DNA of 64,000 nucleotides from Acanthosepion lycidas. Taxonomy: Eukaryota > Mollusca > Cephalopoda > Sepiida > Sepiidae. The position numbers and the translations under genes were made by a program. The stretch covers positions 24,711,874 to 24,775,873 of the forward strand of contig OZ010605.1 of NCBI GenBank assembly GCA_963932145.1, in the 5' to 3' direction. Below the pieces are notes generated by a model. That model had not been told where the DNA came from, ran no database searches, and worked only from the letters and a program-made list of their open reading frames with translations. Of the stretch, positions 1 to 14,345 are shown piece by piece (position 1 is the first letter of the stretch; every line of letters begins with the position of its first letter).

Positions 1-961
1 AATAATGGAATAAATAATAACTTTATTTGTCATCAAGACAAATAAATATGCTAGTCAGGTGAAAGAAAGTGTCAACTCACATGTAAACATGAGGAAGGAT
101 GTCACTTTTGACAAAATAAAAGCCTTCTTAGCCATTTAGTATCTTACTCCATAAGGAGTAATAAAAGTTAAAATATGTTAAATAGTTAATGCGGAAATAG
201 ATTTTTGGTTTTTATTTTGTTTCAATTTTTTTTTTGTTTTCAATGTCAAAACATGCATGCAAAACATAATGCATTACATCAAAATATTACTCATCCATTC
301 TTTTGTTAATATATACAAACAATAAAATCTATACACACAATACAAAAAAAAAAATAATAATAATTTTAAAACAGCTGGTGCTCATGTTTTTTACTCCCTT
401 AAAAAGAAAAAAAAAAAAAATAATAATAATTTTAAAACAGCTGGTGCTCATGTTTTTTACCCCCTTAAAAAAAAAAAAAAAAAAAAAAAATATAGTAGCA
501 TGGGGATAACAATTCTAGAACGAATTTGGTGGGATAAAGGTCAAAGGACAATTTTAGCTTTTAAAAAAGCCATATTTCTGGGATCTGCCATTTTGACTTC
601 CATGAAACAAAAAAAAAAAAAAAAAAAAAGGTGTGTGAGCAGCCCCACTTACAAAATTCTAGGACTTCACAATGAGTTTTCGGGCTATTGCTGTTTTTCC
701 AGGACTTTTCAAGGTTTCAGGTCCTGTATGAACCGTGGATATATATAGGTGTAAAAGTATTCAATATAGGGATAGAGTTTATGTTTCAACAATCTTCAGG
801 CCATGAAGGTTGCATTCAAACATGAAACAGACTGTTGCAACTCATTGTTGACGTATGTCCACTTTTGTGTGCATGTATATAAGTTTTATTAATGATGACT
901 GACAATGTACTGCAATTAAGCCTTTTATTCAATTTTTCCTGTGTTCATATAATAATAAAAA

Positions 962-1133
962 AGTAAATGCCAACTCAACTACGGACATGACCACAATGTG
1001 CTGACCATGGTGGGAAAATAAAAATATTTCCATCACTATAGATGCACATATTAAAATCTAAAAAAAAAAAAAAAAAAAATCCTTGTTAATTGTTAAAAGA
1101 ATAGCTGAAAGTACTTGGATATACAGAATATTT

Positions 1134-1174
<41 letters not shown>

Positions 1175-1745
1175 GTTTAAAAAGGAAAACACTTATACGA
1201 ACACGAGAAAAATCGAATAAAAAGCTTAATTTCAGCACCTTGTCTGGAGTCTTGAATGAAACTTGTATAAAAGACAGATTTTTGCTCAAATACACTATTA
1301 TATATCATTTAAACAGACACGGAAACCTACCAAACTTCATTTGTAACATTCTTATAGCAAATACAAGTATAATATCCTCATCTGCATGTAAAAAACAAGT
1401 AAAAAATAATGGAAGCTCTAATAATAAAGAAGAAAAAGCAAACACTCAATAACATCAACTAAGAACATGGCCAGAATGTGCTGACCATGTTTGGAAAATA
1501 AAACATTCCTGTAACTTTAAATGCATTCATAAAGAGAAGAACAAAAACATACATTTAATAAAAAATAAAAATCGCCCTTGATATTGGTTAAAAGAATAAC
1601 TGAAAATTTTTGGATGTGCAGAACATTTGGACAATTTTTAAAGACTTTAGGTTCAGAAAAGAAAACATGTAGGTAAACTCAAGGTAAATTGAATAAAAAG
1701 TACCTTGTCAGGTGTCTTTAAGGAAACTTGTATAAAGAAGGATTG
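962..1745 (+). repeat. Diverged tandem duplication, about 475 bp period
   Basis: Two segments, about 962-1290 and 1437-1745, share a run of words in the same order: acatgaccacaatgtgctga / acatggccagaatgtgctga, gttaaaagaatarctgaaa, and cttgtctggagtctt / cttgtcaggtgtcttt followed by aaacttgtataaa. A (CA)n tract sits inside the first copy. Looks like an old local duplication or two copies of one repeat. Confidence 0.6.
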
Positions 1746-2087
1746 CTGCATAAATATATGTATGTGTGTGTGTGTGTGTGTGTGTGTCAATGGTTGTTGG
1801 TCAGGGGTTGACTGCAACCAGGGAACAGTTATATTAAAAAGTGCTCTATACACAATTCAAAACATTGAATGTGCAGAGTTTTTAAATAATAAAAAAAAAA
1901 AAAAAAGAAAAAAAAAAAAAAAAAAAAAAGGAAGATTAATCCCTTACATACCTGCTACCATGGTTTCAACCATTGAGGTCTCGTTAGGCTGTAGATGCTA
2001 GTTAATCTCCTAACACTTTATTTGCTTATTTTGTGTGTGCAGAAGGACAGGGGTGAGGCAAGAGTGGGGAAATACAGTGAGATGGTG

Positions 2088-2090
<3 letters not shown>

Positions 2091-2140
<50 letters not shown>
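2091..2140. repeat. (TA)15(CA)10 microsatellite
   Basis: Uninterrupted TA run followed directly by a CA run in intron 9. Confidence 0.95.
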
Positions 2141-2618
2141 TTTCATCTGTATTCATATAAACAAAAAAATATACTTTTTAGTGTATCCACACCCAGACAT
2201 GACATCAGACATTTTATTTAACAGCTTTTTTTGGTCTGGATACATTACTATTATTAGTTTTTCTTCCTGGCACGGCTTAGACATTACTACCATTACTGTA
2301 AAGCTTGCCTCTCCTCAGTATGCTCCAGCTTATGTTAGGGCTTTTGTTGTTATTCTCTTTCTTTTAATTCCCACACATGTTTGGCCAGTCTGGTACAGTT
2401 CCTATAGCATTCTATGCTACATGATGACTTGCGATTGTACCATATCTTTCTGAAGGCACTGACCATTTCCATCATTCAACCTTGCCTTACACATGCACAC
2501 ACACAGTGACACGTAAAAGTATTGGACATATGATATATATTTAGAAAATCAAGGAAAATTTCCATCAACACTTCTTTGAGTAGTAATGCTCAGAGAAAAA
2601 TAAAGGGAGAAAAATTAC

Positions 2619-2729
2619 TTGAAGTTGTGTCTGGAAACATGAGACTGGAGGGTCATAACATCTTCAATGTATTTCTCTCTTGATATTCGGTAGTGTAATA
2701 ATTGGTCAGTCACTCCAATAATACCCAGC
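2619..2729 (-). CDS. CDC45: CDC45 exon 9 (last exon in window)
   Basis: One base completes Trp; 110 bases encode a peptide beginning LGIIGVTDQLLHYRISREKY and ending LQSHVSRHNF, leaving AA of the next codon. Gly-x-Thr-Asp-Gln and the terminal HVSRHN are conserved in CDC45. The acceptor is tttcag; the donor is gtaatt at 2618. The following intron runs out of the window. Confidence 0.92.
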
Positions 2730-2789
2730 CTGAAATAATATGAACATTTTTTTAAACAAGGAATATATAATAGAGTCAACACTATGGTG

Positions 2790-2833
<44 letters not shown>

Positions 2834-3672
2834 GTTGTTTTTTAAAAATATATTACCATTGTGACATTTAAATTCACAGTTTTCAAAACTGAAACTTTAA
2901 TTCAAATTTAATCATAAAAATTAAACTTAAAATACAAAGTACTGTTCCATTATCAAGCGATGCGAAGATTAACTTTTTAGAAATTGACTTATTTAATTTA
3001 TAAGTCCAGACAAACTTGATATTTTGAGATGTTGGGGTTAAAGAAAATTTAATCTTTTGTATTTTAGGAGTGTTAAGATTTAACTTATTTAGAAAACTGA
3101 AGTATCTAATGTATTGTAGCTATCAAGTTGATCAAGTCAAGGTGGTATCTGTCCATTGACACAAACTTCCTTTTTTCAAGTAGAAATTTGTGGTAGTGTC
3201 TATGTTCCAACACATTGGCTGGGTTTCAAAAGCAATACCTTTGGCTTTTTTATTTATTTTTTATTTTTATATAAATTTCAATTATGATTTTTTCAAAAGG
3301 GGCATTTAAATATTATTTAGTCACATTTTTAATATTTATATTTTTATTCATGCTGACTTAAGATATATTTAAATTATTTACTACTTTAATACATATATGA
3401 TAATGTTAAAATTTTTATATTAGAATCTAATTCATAAACTATTTTATTTATGATAAAAAATAAATAGGTTAGTTTCATTTTATAAAATTAGCTATTACTT
3501 ATTGAGAAACATTGGCAATATCTACAAAAAAAAAAAAAAAAAACACAATTTCTTTGATTTAATAAATTTTTATTTTTCAGAAACTTAATAATATATAACT
3601 TTTCATGTATGCACGATATTACGATATATAAATTTTTAGATATCAAGAACAATATTTTTGAAAAAATGTATG

Positions 3673-4003
3673 ACAAAGTGGAAAAAGTTTTTGTGTGACA
3701 CGTTTCACCCTTTAGAGCTTCACTGAACTAAATTTGTTATGTTGGTGTGACTACATGTGCACAAACGAGGGATGCTGGGAATTTAACATTTGTAATTTTT
3801 ATTATTTTCATATAATCTAAATTCTTTTTCTTTGTTATCCTGCAAAAAGAATTGGCTAGATTTTATGAAAAAGAAAAAAAAAAAAATTAAATTCCCGGCA
3901 CCCCTCATTTGTGCACATGTGTAGTTGCACCAACATAACAAATTTAGTCTCGATGACATCCTAAAGGGTGAAACACGTTACATGAAATATTTTTCCATTT
4001 TGT
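3673..4003. mobile_element. Foldback/MITE-like inverted repeat, 331 bp
   Basis: Left arm (from 3673, acaaagtggaaaaa) and right arm (ending at 4003, ttttccattttgt) are inverted copies of about 115 bp. Both contain the motif for caccctttag, ttgttatgttggtg and acatgtgcacaaa. The spacer is AT-rich. The terminal motif recurs singly at 4585 and 13436, so this is a dispersed family and not a local palindrome. No transposase is present, so it is non-autonomous. Confidence 0.7.
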
Positions 4004-4584
4004 TCCTATATCTATTTATATATGATAAATGCGAATGCCAGAGTGTCACATGTTTTCAAATTTACTCCTATCATACCATTTTAGAATCAGGACGACTCTG
4101 AGAGTAAATTAAAACCAGTCTGGGCTGGATCAGGAACTACAATCCTGAAATTTTGGATTCCCAAGTTTTTATTACTGTGATTGGTTTTGGTGATTTTTCT
4201 TTCTTTCTTATTATTTTTTTTTTATTACTTGGAAATAAATTAACGAATGATCAAAATTAATTGCAAAATCCAGCAAAAGTCACCCATGAAATAAAAATAA
4301 TTGATTGTATAGAAAGTAAGGACCTACGTACATCAAATTGTCTTTAAAGTGGCAGCAGCAGAATTATTGTTGAACAAAAGGTAAGATTAGGTATTCATGC
4401 AATATTCAAATTCAGTGATTAATTTTGAGTTCTTCTGTAGTTTATTGTTGCCTATCACATCTACTCCTATCTATTGTGATGAAGGCCCAATCACGAGCCT
4501 TCTGCAGGAGCTAGCTTAAATGTCACTTAATAATGTGTCTTTTAAGCTAGTATATATCTCAGAACAATGTCAGGTAACTGAATG

Positions 4585-4690
4585 ACAAAGTGGAAAAAAT
4601 TCTATGTAATATGTTTCTTCCTCTAAAAGAGCTTAATTAAAGTAATGTTTTTATTGATGAAATTATATGTATATATGCGTCTGATGATAT
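4585..4690 (+). mobile_element. Single-arm relative of the 3673-4003 foldback
   Basis: Begins acaaagtggaaaaa, as the left arm of the 3673-4003 element does, and follows it in diverged form (tgtaatatgtttcttcct, then agagctta). No right arm was found nearby. Confidence 0.5.
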
Positions 4691-5065
4691 GTGTTTTTTA
4701 GTGACCAGGTAAAAATCGTTACAAAGTCAGGAAGTTTTTATTCATCTGCCGTATTCAGTATGTATTGCATCTTTGGATTACATTGTAGTATTTTTTTAGA
4801 ATTCTTTTGCGAAAAAAAAAAAGTGTCAATTTCCTGGAGGTGTGCAAAAGGCACTTAAGGCCTTTCTTTGCCAAGAAAGTTAAAATGTTGTGGAAGGAGA
4901 TTATGAAGTGGGTTGCAAGATGCCTAAACATACTGGAACAAAATGGTAAATAAGTCAGTCAATAAAGTTAATAATGAAAATAAGGTTTCATTTTCATTTA
5001 GTGGCTCAAACTTTTTCGGGTTACTAATATTATCACTGAAATATGAAAGAAGAAAAAAAACTTAC

Positions 5066-5127
5066 CAAACTAAATCGTTTGTATCCTTTGACATACGCCA
5101 TGCTATTTCAAACATCAGCAAGGCAGC
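5066..5127 (-). CDS. CDC45: CDC45 exon 8
   Basis: Sixty-two bases encode AALLMFEIAWRMSKDTNDLV plus two bases of a Trp codon. This matches the family helix A.V.MFELAW.LSKD.ND..WWAI. The acceptor is preceded by a long pyrimidine tract, the donor is gtaagt at 5065 and the intron is phase 2. Confidence 0.93.
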
Positions 5128-6593
5128 CTTAAAAAAAAAAAATTGGTAAAATCATTCACAAATTAGAGACACACTGTATCAGCAAGCTAGAAGAGGGAAA
5201 AAAAAAGTAATTAAACATATAATGACTAATTAATGCTTGCTTTAATTTGTCCTGGGGTCAACAGAACATTAATTTGAGATGACTAGTCCAGGTTGTTTCT
5301 TTCAGGGATTTTAAGTTTTCTCCCAGTGTGGGCTAATAATTTAATATCTTAACTTTTTATTTTGTAACTATTTTAATGGTGTATTTATTAAGTCACTAAC
5401 AAACAACAAAATTCAACAAAAAAATAAAAATAAAAAATAAAAAAAATGGAAAAATATAACCCCCCAAAAATGTATGTTTTCATTTCAATATATGCTATAG
5501 TCATTAGAAAATTCTGGAAATTTTAGGTGAAAATGCCTAATTGTTCAAGATATTGCAAATTGAAATTTTGCTGAATCAGCATTTTCTGTTGACAGACATT
5601 TCCATTTACAAACTCAACAATCTCATTAAAACTGTTATATCTTCTAATCCACTGGCCAGAATGTGATTTGATACCCCTTATAGACTTTTAATCAAGGAAT
5701 CCAAACAGCTCTTTAGAATTTTACAGGGAGTAACCAGAAAGTAGATATTAGCAGTTTTCTGGTAAAAATAATGACAATTTTTAGGCTGCAAACAACACAT
5801 ACATTGAGAAATATTATCTTCAGCCACTAAAAATAGCAAAAGGTGGCACAATATTTGAAAACTGAAGTATTTGGGGAATAAATCTCAATAAGTTTTATTC
5901 GAAGGCTCTCAAAGCTACCAATTCTAGATCTCTTAATTCATGTTCATGGCAATTTCACAATTATGGTCTTAAGAAAAAAAAAAAAAAAAAAAAAGGTGAT
6001 GAAGTCAATAGGTAAAAAAATATTACATAGTATTTGGGGAATTCATCCCCTAAGTTTTAACAACTTGCTTTATTCCAATTTTTAATGGATTTTTGAATAT
6101 GCATTGCAAAAAAAATAAACGTAAATTATCATTAGCATCCAACTCATCCAGTTTCCTTACAGACTTTGAACATACATCTGTGATACTCTACAAAATTCTA
6201 ATAGCACATCAATCAGTTATATCTACACTGAAGATCTGAAAATAAAAAAAAGCTGAATTATCAGGGAGAGAAGGGATAAGATTCATACCTAATCAGAATT
6301 TGTTAAAGAAACAAGAAATTATAATGTAGATATAAAGTGGGGGATGAATTCTATATTACAAGCAATGTAGAAACTGATCCCTCACTTTGTAGTCACGGTA
6401 GTTTCTATTGTGTTATACTCCAAAGAATGTAAATAAATCTAAAAAGTCATGCTTGTGTAGCTAATCAGTATTTTAGTGATTTATTAGTTTTCTATTGCAG
6501 GTTATGTAATACCAGAAAATATGTTTAGATTCTTATATTTTTTTTGTAGACAATAATGGTTTTAGTAATGAAAGTCTTACTAACCCTTAGTTG

Positions 6594-6841
6594 GGGAGAG
6601 AAGAGGTGGATTAATAACTTTTCCAAGGGTATTTTTATGAAAGTGAATATAACCAATCTGACAGGAATTGAAACTCGGCTCTCTGATTAAAAATCCCAAG
6701 CCATTATCCACTACACCATCCACATATCCAAGCTTACAGCATCTGTTATTCCCAAGTGGTCACCCATCTAGATACTGACCAGGCTTGATGTCACTTAACT
6801 TTGGTAATCATATGTGTTTTAACGTGATATGGCTCTAAGCC
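6594..6841 (-). mobile_element. 5S-tRNA composite SINE (copy A)
   Basis: Read on the minus strand, a 5S rRNA-like head (6841-6732) is followed by a tRNA-like module whose B-box region reads gccgagtttcaattcc, then a tail with cttttccaagggt. The same order is seen at 38358-38605. 5S-headed SINEs (SINE3 type) and tRNA SINEs are both known; a dimer is inferred from these two copies. Confidence 0.72.
6732..6841 (-). pseudogene. 5S rRNA-derived segment
   Basis: On the minus strand: gccatatcacgtt, then aaagttaagtgacatcaag, tagatgggtgacc and cttgggaata. These are the conserved blocks of 5S rRNA (including the internal control region) in the correct order and spacing, with many substitutions. It is part of a SINE, not a functional 5S gene. 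Confidence 0.8.
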
Positions 6842-7194
6842 CTGAATGTTCTGCTCCTGATGAAATATTCTAATGATTAAAATGAACAAAAATATGTAAG
6901 CACTAAATCTGGTGAGTATGGATGATGTGGAAGAACCTCCCCTCCTAAAGAACTTATTTTTTCTCAGTTTTGTTTTGCAGAGTGTGAGCTTGCATTGTCA
7001 TGCTGGAGAATGTCTGTCTGTATACCAAAGCAGCACAATTTTGAAGTAATGTTACATCTAAATTGCAATGATGGTCTTTCTATCTTCCAGTCATCCATAA
7101 TGGACAACACCTTTCCCATTCCACCAGACACAAAGTAAGTACTTCTGTAAATAGTTTCCTGGTTTGTTTAATTATTCCATATTCATCTATGTAA

Positions 7195-7335
7195 TACTAT
7201 CTATCATAACTGTAAGTACATTTTATACCAATGCATATTTTTATAAGTAATGTCTATTGTATGTTTACATTTACTATCTATCATAACTGTAAGTACATTT
7301 TACAATTAATGTATATTTTTATTTATTTGTAATAA
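7195..7335 (+). repeat. Short tandem duplication, period 78 bp
   Basis: The block actatctatcataactgta followed by agtacatttta occurs at 7195 and again at 7273, with diverging AT-rich tails. Confidence 0.75.
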
Positions 7336-7823
7336 TTATCAACTAATTTTTTTAATCCCAACTAATTTTCAGATTCTACATTATGGTGATTTGATACTGA
7401 TGCGATAATAGCCTAATAGGGATTGATTCAGGGAAACTAATCCCGCATAGGTGTGGTTAGGCTGAAACCTGTACAGACAAGTCAAAAGATTATACACTTT
7501 TCTTCCCTTTAATAAATTGCTCTTTTCATTATTGCTCTCTTTATTGAAATACACTTAAATTAAACATGTGTCACTACCAGATCGCGGAAAGACTGTCCGG
7601 CATGAAGCTGGTCTGTTGTATGAAAAAGTTTGGAGATCAGTGCCATAAATGATACATAGTCAGATAAAGAACTAATTCTAGACACAGTTTTGTACTATTT
7701 AACCTTGGTTGTTTGACACCTGATTCATAGTGGTGAAATATGTAATTACTTTCTGAATACTTTAATAAATTTATAACAGGTACTGACAGAAAAAATACAA
7801 ATAAAATCAAACCAAGAACTTAC

Positions 7824-7872
7824 TGAAGATCCAAATGAAGAGAATTGTGTATATTCAAATAATGTTTTGTTC
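7824..7872 (-). CDS. CDC45: CDC45 exon 7 (49 nt micro-exon)
   Basis: One base completes Arg and 48 bases encode NKTLFEYTQFSSFGSS, matching the ILFDYEQYEYHGTSS segment of vertebrate CDC45. The acceptor tttcag and donor gtaagt are both good. At 49 nt it is too short to stand alone; it is identified by its frame and position between exons 6 and 8. Confidence 0.87.
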
Positions 7873-8896
7873 CTGAAATCAGAAAAATATTATTAAATGT
7901 GGTTGACATAAATCATAACATCTTTTTTTATATAGAATTTTATATTAATTTTACATGAAGCTTTATATGAAAACATTACGAAATACATGCAGCACAATCA
8001 AGAGATCTTTTTCTTTTACATTAAAACTCAAATTCATTTAGTCAGGAAATTTCAGCCAAAATTTCCAAGATGAAAAGTTACCACTATTTTTATTATTTGC
8101 AATCAGACTAATGTCCACATCATTGTTTCTATAATAAAAATTTTTCATTCATTTTGTTCGCCTCCAAAAACGTAGATTTTATGAAAGTTTCTTTGTTATT
8201 TTCGAATTAAGCATGTAAATTTACACATAAATATTCATGACTTTTTTTATTAGATACTTAGCATGGAGCTTAAAAAGCAAATTGCCTGAAGTTGCAACTT
8301 ATTTCAGTGTTTTACAGGAGATTTTTTATTTAATAAATTTTAGCCGTCTTCAAAAGTACTTTCTCTTGCAATTCCTGATTGCGACCCCTAATTATTATAT
8401 GCTATTTATATTTGTTTATTTATGAGATTCTTGATGTATACTGTTGAAAAGTCAAATTGAACAGGATCAACCAGAGAAAAGTACTCCTATTTATACCCCA
8501 TCCATAGTATCTGATTGCAGTGATTGAATCCCTAATATTATAGGTACTCTTTGATCGCACACAAAATAAAAATATTAAGTAATTATATGTAATCATTACC
8601 AAAACAATTGTATTAGGTGTGAAACGGCCAAGGTGTTAAAATTTTGCAAAATTTCAAAATGAAGGTAAAATGTGTGAAAAAAAGGTGTAATTATTAACAC
8701 AAATTAGAACCCATCTGATGATCGCTGTTTGTTCTATCATGAAGAAGATAGCCCAGAAATTGGTAAAATAGGGTTGAATTTCTAAAATGAGGGAGTGATA
8801 TTGAGGGTACAAGAGCAAAATCTTGGGGTCCAACACCCACCCACCCATAGTATATCATGAACTGTGGTAAACTGGTTCGTCTAATAGGGGTGGACT

Positions 8897-8940
<44 letters not shown>

Positions 8941-8947
8941 CACACAC

Positions 8948-9125
8948 AATAATGAAAATGGAGTCCTTACAAATCCATTGGTGATAATTTATTTCATGGG
9001 ATCAAACGCCAATCTCTTCAGACCAAAAAGTTTTACAACATATTGTTTGGTCTGACAAGATGGGCATCTGATCCCATGAAATAAATTATCACCAATGGAT
9101 TACAAAGGACTCCACTTTCATTATT
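8948..9125. mobile_element. Foldback element, about 58-bp arms
   Basis: The left arm (8948-9006, aataatgaaaatggagtcct and on) and right arm (9068-9125) are near-perfect inverted copies around a 61-bp loop. (TA)n tracts lie on both sides. The arm word ataatttattycat also occurs in the 39361-39540 palindrome, suggesting related foldbacks. Confidence 0.75.
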
Positions 9126-9202
9126 ATATTTGGTCTGTTCTTACATTGTGCTCTCCTTGGATTTATACCCTCCTTGGAATTATTTCTACTAATTATCAAA
9201 TG

Positions 9203-11138
<1,936 letters not shown>

Positions 11139-11168
11139 GGATAGCACGGGGGCAGGGCTAGGGTGACG

Positions 11169-11223
<55 letters not shown>

Positions 11224-11530
11224 AACACAGAGTATATACAGCCCCCCCCCCCAAATACTCACTTTTTGTCTGTGATCAGTTTGAATATTTATAAACATTT
11301 ACTTCATTATATTTAATATTTAATTTAAATTATTCATATTTTTTTGTAAGTCAATAAACATTGAAATCATTGACAAGATTGAGTACATTTTTGGGGACAG
11401 TCTGTATATATATAAAGCACATCCGCTATTGACCATTGCTATTAACCTCTCAGGTCATTACAGGGTCGAGAGAAAGAAAAAGGTCCATTCCAACCAAAGA
11501 TAAAAAGAAAAAGGGAAGAATATTTCTTAC

Positions 11531-11637
11531 CTATTCTCTTCCCACTGCCGTCTTTCACGCCGTTTAATAATGTATTCATCGCTGTAGCGTTTCCTCTTAG
11601 AAAGTTGCTCACCTTCATCGTTACTTTCTGCTTCTGA
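11531..11637 (-). CDS. CDC45: CDC45 exon 6 (acidic-to-basic linker)
   Basis: One hundred and seven bases encode about 35 residues, beginning SEAESNDEG and ending IIKRRERRQWEEN, plus AG of a split Arg codon. The R-R-x-R-R-x-W-E pattern is the conserved basic segment that follows the variable linker in CDC45. The donor is gtaaga at 11530 and the intron is phase 2. Confidence 0.9.
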
Positions 11638-12545
11638 CTAGAAGATAAAATTGAATGACGAAATAAGACAAAATATGGTACATATGTGGAGTGGAATCAG
11701 AGGGTCTTAATAAAATTTATTGAAAACTAGGGAAACTGTTGTATTCTGGTATGCTTACATGTCTTTTAGTCTACCAACTGGTGTGTCTACTTACATACCT
11801 GTCTTGGTCAGCCAATGAACTTTGCAGCTGATCCTCGTATGCGTTAGTAAGCATAGAGACCTTACTATTTAGTAGTGATATGGAGGCAGCAGCAATAGCG
11901 TTAAAATTATGAGGATAATTTTTAATGTACCATAAAATGTAAAAATAGACAGTTGTCACATACATACATGTGATTCCTGTAAGTTTCTTCCTGCTGCTGG
12001 TCTATGAGGCAACATTATAATTATCTGCTCTCTACTAAGTCTGAATGTGACCCTTTATCATTTCTTTAAGGTTTTTTCAAAATTGTTAATCTGTTTGGAA
12101 AGTGTTTTCCTTATTTGTGAGTTTCTTTGAAATGTCTTTTGTTTATTCATTTACCTTTTTGAGAGACATATTTGTTTCTAGTTTCCATGAAATATTATCT
12201 AAGTAAAAGGATAACATCAGTATGAAGTAAATTACAAGACTTGTTTCCAGGGTAACAAAATCCACAGATAGGATTTATATATAATGGTGCAGTATTTATA
12301 TACAACATATCTACATCTGATATGATACTTGAAATTACTTATAAGACCTTACAAAATATAAGTTCTACATAAAGAGTTGGTATAAGGTAAGTATGAAGAA
12401 AAAAAAGAAAGGCAGGAAATTGTCAACTGAAGAAAGAAAAAAATTATTGGAATTTTTGAGATAAGGAATTATAAGTATATACTTTGCAATTTGGACTAAC
12501 ATGCTCACTGAAAATCTGTGAAGGTTATTAATTACAAAGAAACCT

Positions 12546-12666
12546 GAAGAAGACACGAGGGTAGATTTGTTGAAACATTGTAAGTATGAAGAAGACACGA
12601 GGGTACATTCGTTGAAACATTGTAAGTATGAAGAAGACATGAGCGTACATTCGTTGAAACATTGAG
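12546..12666 (+). repeat. 42-bp tandem repeat, about 2.9 units
   Basis: Units start at 12546, 12588 and 12630 with gaagaagacacgagggta and then gttgaaacattgtaag. The motif ctgaagaag...gaaacattgt is shared with the dispersed repeats at 12865 and 14850 on the opposite strand. Confidence 0.9.
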
Positions 12667-12814
12667 TGTAACAGCCAAAATAAGCAACCGGGTCTGAATA
12701 GGAAAAATATATAATGAGACGTGGGAAGATGGCAGGAGGGTACAAAGATTGAAAACTAGTAATAAAATAATAGTATCTGTCTATATTTCTGAGATGAGGC
12801 ATTACATTATTCAG

Positions 12815-13090
12815 ACTATCATCCTAATCTTTGTTGCCCTATTTATCACAACATTTCGGCTGTTGTACGCTCTGGCCTTCTTCAGGTGGTCGGAATGTCG
12901 AACGGGACGCTTTATTTTGCTCACTAGTTCCACGTGCAATGTCTAATGGATGTCAGTTATCAGTTATCTCCTGTTAATTCCCCTCTCCAAGTTCTCCACC
13001 GTCTTAACTAGGTATTGAATTCACACTCTTTGGGTCCTGTCACTAGATCATCTAACTAATGCCTTTATCCACTGTGCTATGTGTCCTTGA
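12815..13090 (+). mobile_element. Dispersed SINE-like repeat, copy 1
   Basis: Shares with 14825-15047 the ordered words acatttc(g/a), ccttcttcaggt, ctttattttg, ctagttccacgtgc, tctccaagtt, aggtattgaa and cactctttgg. Both copies lie in CDC45 introns in direct orientation. The end (gaattcacactctttggg) looks like a tRNA-type B box on the minus strand. Confidence 0.65.
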
Positions 13091-13435
13091 GAACATCTGT
13101 GTGAATTTCTGGGTATTATAAACCTAATGTCTTCAGCAATCATTTTTACCAGTGCTCACATCGCAATTTTCGTTGTTATTATTGTTTTTCTCTGCCACTC
13201 CTTATTACTGGTTCCCATATTGTATTCATTTCTATGCTTGGTTGCCTCAGGAGATTTTTGTGGCCTAGCATATGTGCTGATTTCTCAATTTTCCAATTGT
13301 CCTATGTCTATGGTTTCAATCTGATCCCACAGAGGGCGGTGATTTCCCTTTTCTCTCAATAATGTGGTCAGCCATGCCTGATTTTTCCACTTACCCCAGC
13401 GAGCGAAATAAAGGGTTCCATTAAGTAATAATGAT

Positions 13436-13545
13436 AACATGGAAAAGATTTTTGTATGATGTGTCTTTTCCTTTATGACATTGTTTTTTTTTAACTAAGG
13501 TGATGTTTATGTTGATGTAACTACACATGTGTACAAAGAAGATGA
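13436..13545 (+). mobile_element. Foldback-family relative
   Basis: ataacatggaaaagattttt, followed by words similar to the 3673-4003 left arm, including gttgatgtaactacacatgt. Single arm only. Confidence 0.45.
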
Positions 13546-13579
13546 GATGCTAAAATTTTTAAGTTTTAAATTTAACAAA

Positions 13580-13610
<31 letters not shown>

Positions 13611-13807
13611 AAATCAGTAATAAAATAATAGTAATAATTAAGAGTGTACTGACCCCTGGGAGTTGTACTAAAAATCATCAATAATAAGATAGAGTAAAAA
13701 TTAATAAAATAACAGTGAAAATGTTGATTCTTAAAATTGTGAGCTTTTATTTCCTTACATGCCCACACACAAAAAAAAAAAAAAAAAAAAAAAATCAAAT
13801 CCATTAC

Positions 13808-13931
13808 CTCATCTTCTTCATCATCTCTAAAAACATCATCATAATCTGGGATGTCTCTCATTTCTTCATCTTTCATTAAAAGCTTGACTTGGACACCATT
13901 GTATACATTGTGAACATCCACTGGACGGTGA
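13808..13931 (-). CDS. CDC45: CDC45 exon 5 (HRPV motif and acidic stretch)
   Basis: One base completes the split Ser codon; 123 bases then encode HRPVDVHNVYNGVQVKLLMK followed by an acidic tail ending in FRDDEEDE. Conserved HRPV.V.NVYN.. and Y.D.FRDEEE motifs match CDC45 closely; the acidic run precedes the flexible linker in the family. The acceptor ends at 13932; the donor gtaatg starts at 13807. Poly-A tracts flank the exon on both sides. Confidence 0.94.
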
Positions 13932-14050
13932 CTATAATAAAAAAAAAATAAATAAATAAATAAAAAAATGTTGAAAGTTAAGAACAAAATTGCTTTAGTA
14001 AAAAAAAATGAAAAAAATTATTTAACTATACAATCATGTCCTTGATAAAC

Positions 14051-14109
<59 letters not shown>

Positions 14110-14162
14110 CACACATATATATATAAGTTCAAAACCATATTCATAAAAAGAACAAAATTTTT

Positions 14163-14345
14163 CTGGTTTGGTTTGTATGGTTAACAGATATCAACTCATT
14201 ATAAGTCATTTAATACAGAAATTTTATTTTCTGGTAAGAGGTGGTTCCACACTACTCAAAACCTCCCGATCAGAGGCCTTGCTGCCAAATGTAGTTTATT
14301 GTTATATCCAGGTTGAACAGATTTTTCTGAAAGGTACTTTGGGAA
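14163..14345 (+). mobile_element. Minisatellite-bearing repeat family, 1-unit copy
   Basis: Head ctggtttggttt...atatcaactca...gtcatttaat, then a single ttttctggta unit, then the tail gaggtggttccacac...cgatcagaggccttgctgcc. The 19451-20410 copy has the same head and tail but 18 units between them. Confidence 0.75.

Larger units (their letters stand above)
1..2618. other. CDC45 intron 9 (partial): simple repeats and a tandem duplication
   Basis: No exon recognised on either strand. It contains a 66-bp-period direct repeat (354-405 and 420-471), poly-A runs at 466-490 and 608-629, a diverged duplication (about 962-1290 and 1437-1745), (CA)n at 1143-1172, (TG)n at 1763-1787 and (TA)n(CA)n at 2091-2140. 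Long apparent reading frames here only translate these repeats. Confidence 0.7.
2730..5065. other. CDC45 intron 8: microsatellite and foldback elements
   Basis: Contains (TA)n at 2792-2830, a foldback element at 3673-4003 and a partial relative of it from 4585. A segment at 3490-3620 recurs near 40375-40480. Nothing coding was seen. Confidence 0.7.
5128..7823. other. CDC45 intron 7
   Basis: AT-rich, with poly-A at 5971-5993, a 5S/tRNA composite SINE at 6594-6841 and a 78-bp-period duplication at 7195-7335 (actatctatcataactgtaa twice). Otherwise unremarkable. Confidence 0.7.
11638..13807. other. CDC45 intron 5
   Basis: Contains a 42-bp tandem repeat (12546-12666), a dispersed repeat copy (12815-13090), a foldback-family relative (13436-13545) and poly-A runs (13578-13603, 13771-13794). 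Confidence 0.7.

Noticed and set aside
12866-12880. Hammerhead-like CTGAAGA words in the SINE-like repeats and the 42-bp tandem repeat
   Set aside because: The core reads CTGAAGA, not CTGATGA, which would abolish a hammerhead; the similarity to the Penelope motif is not enough.
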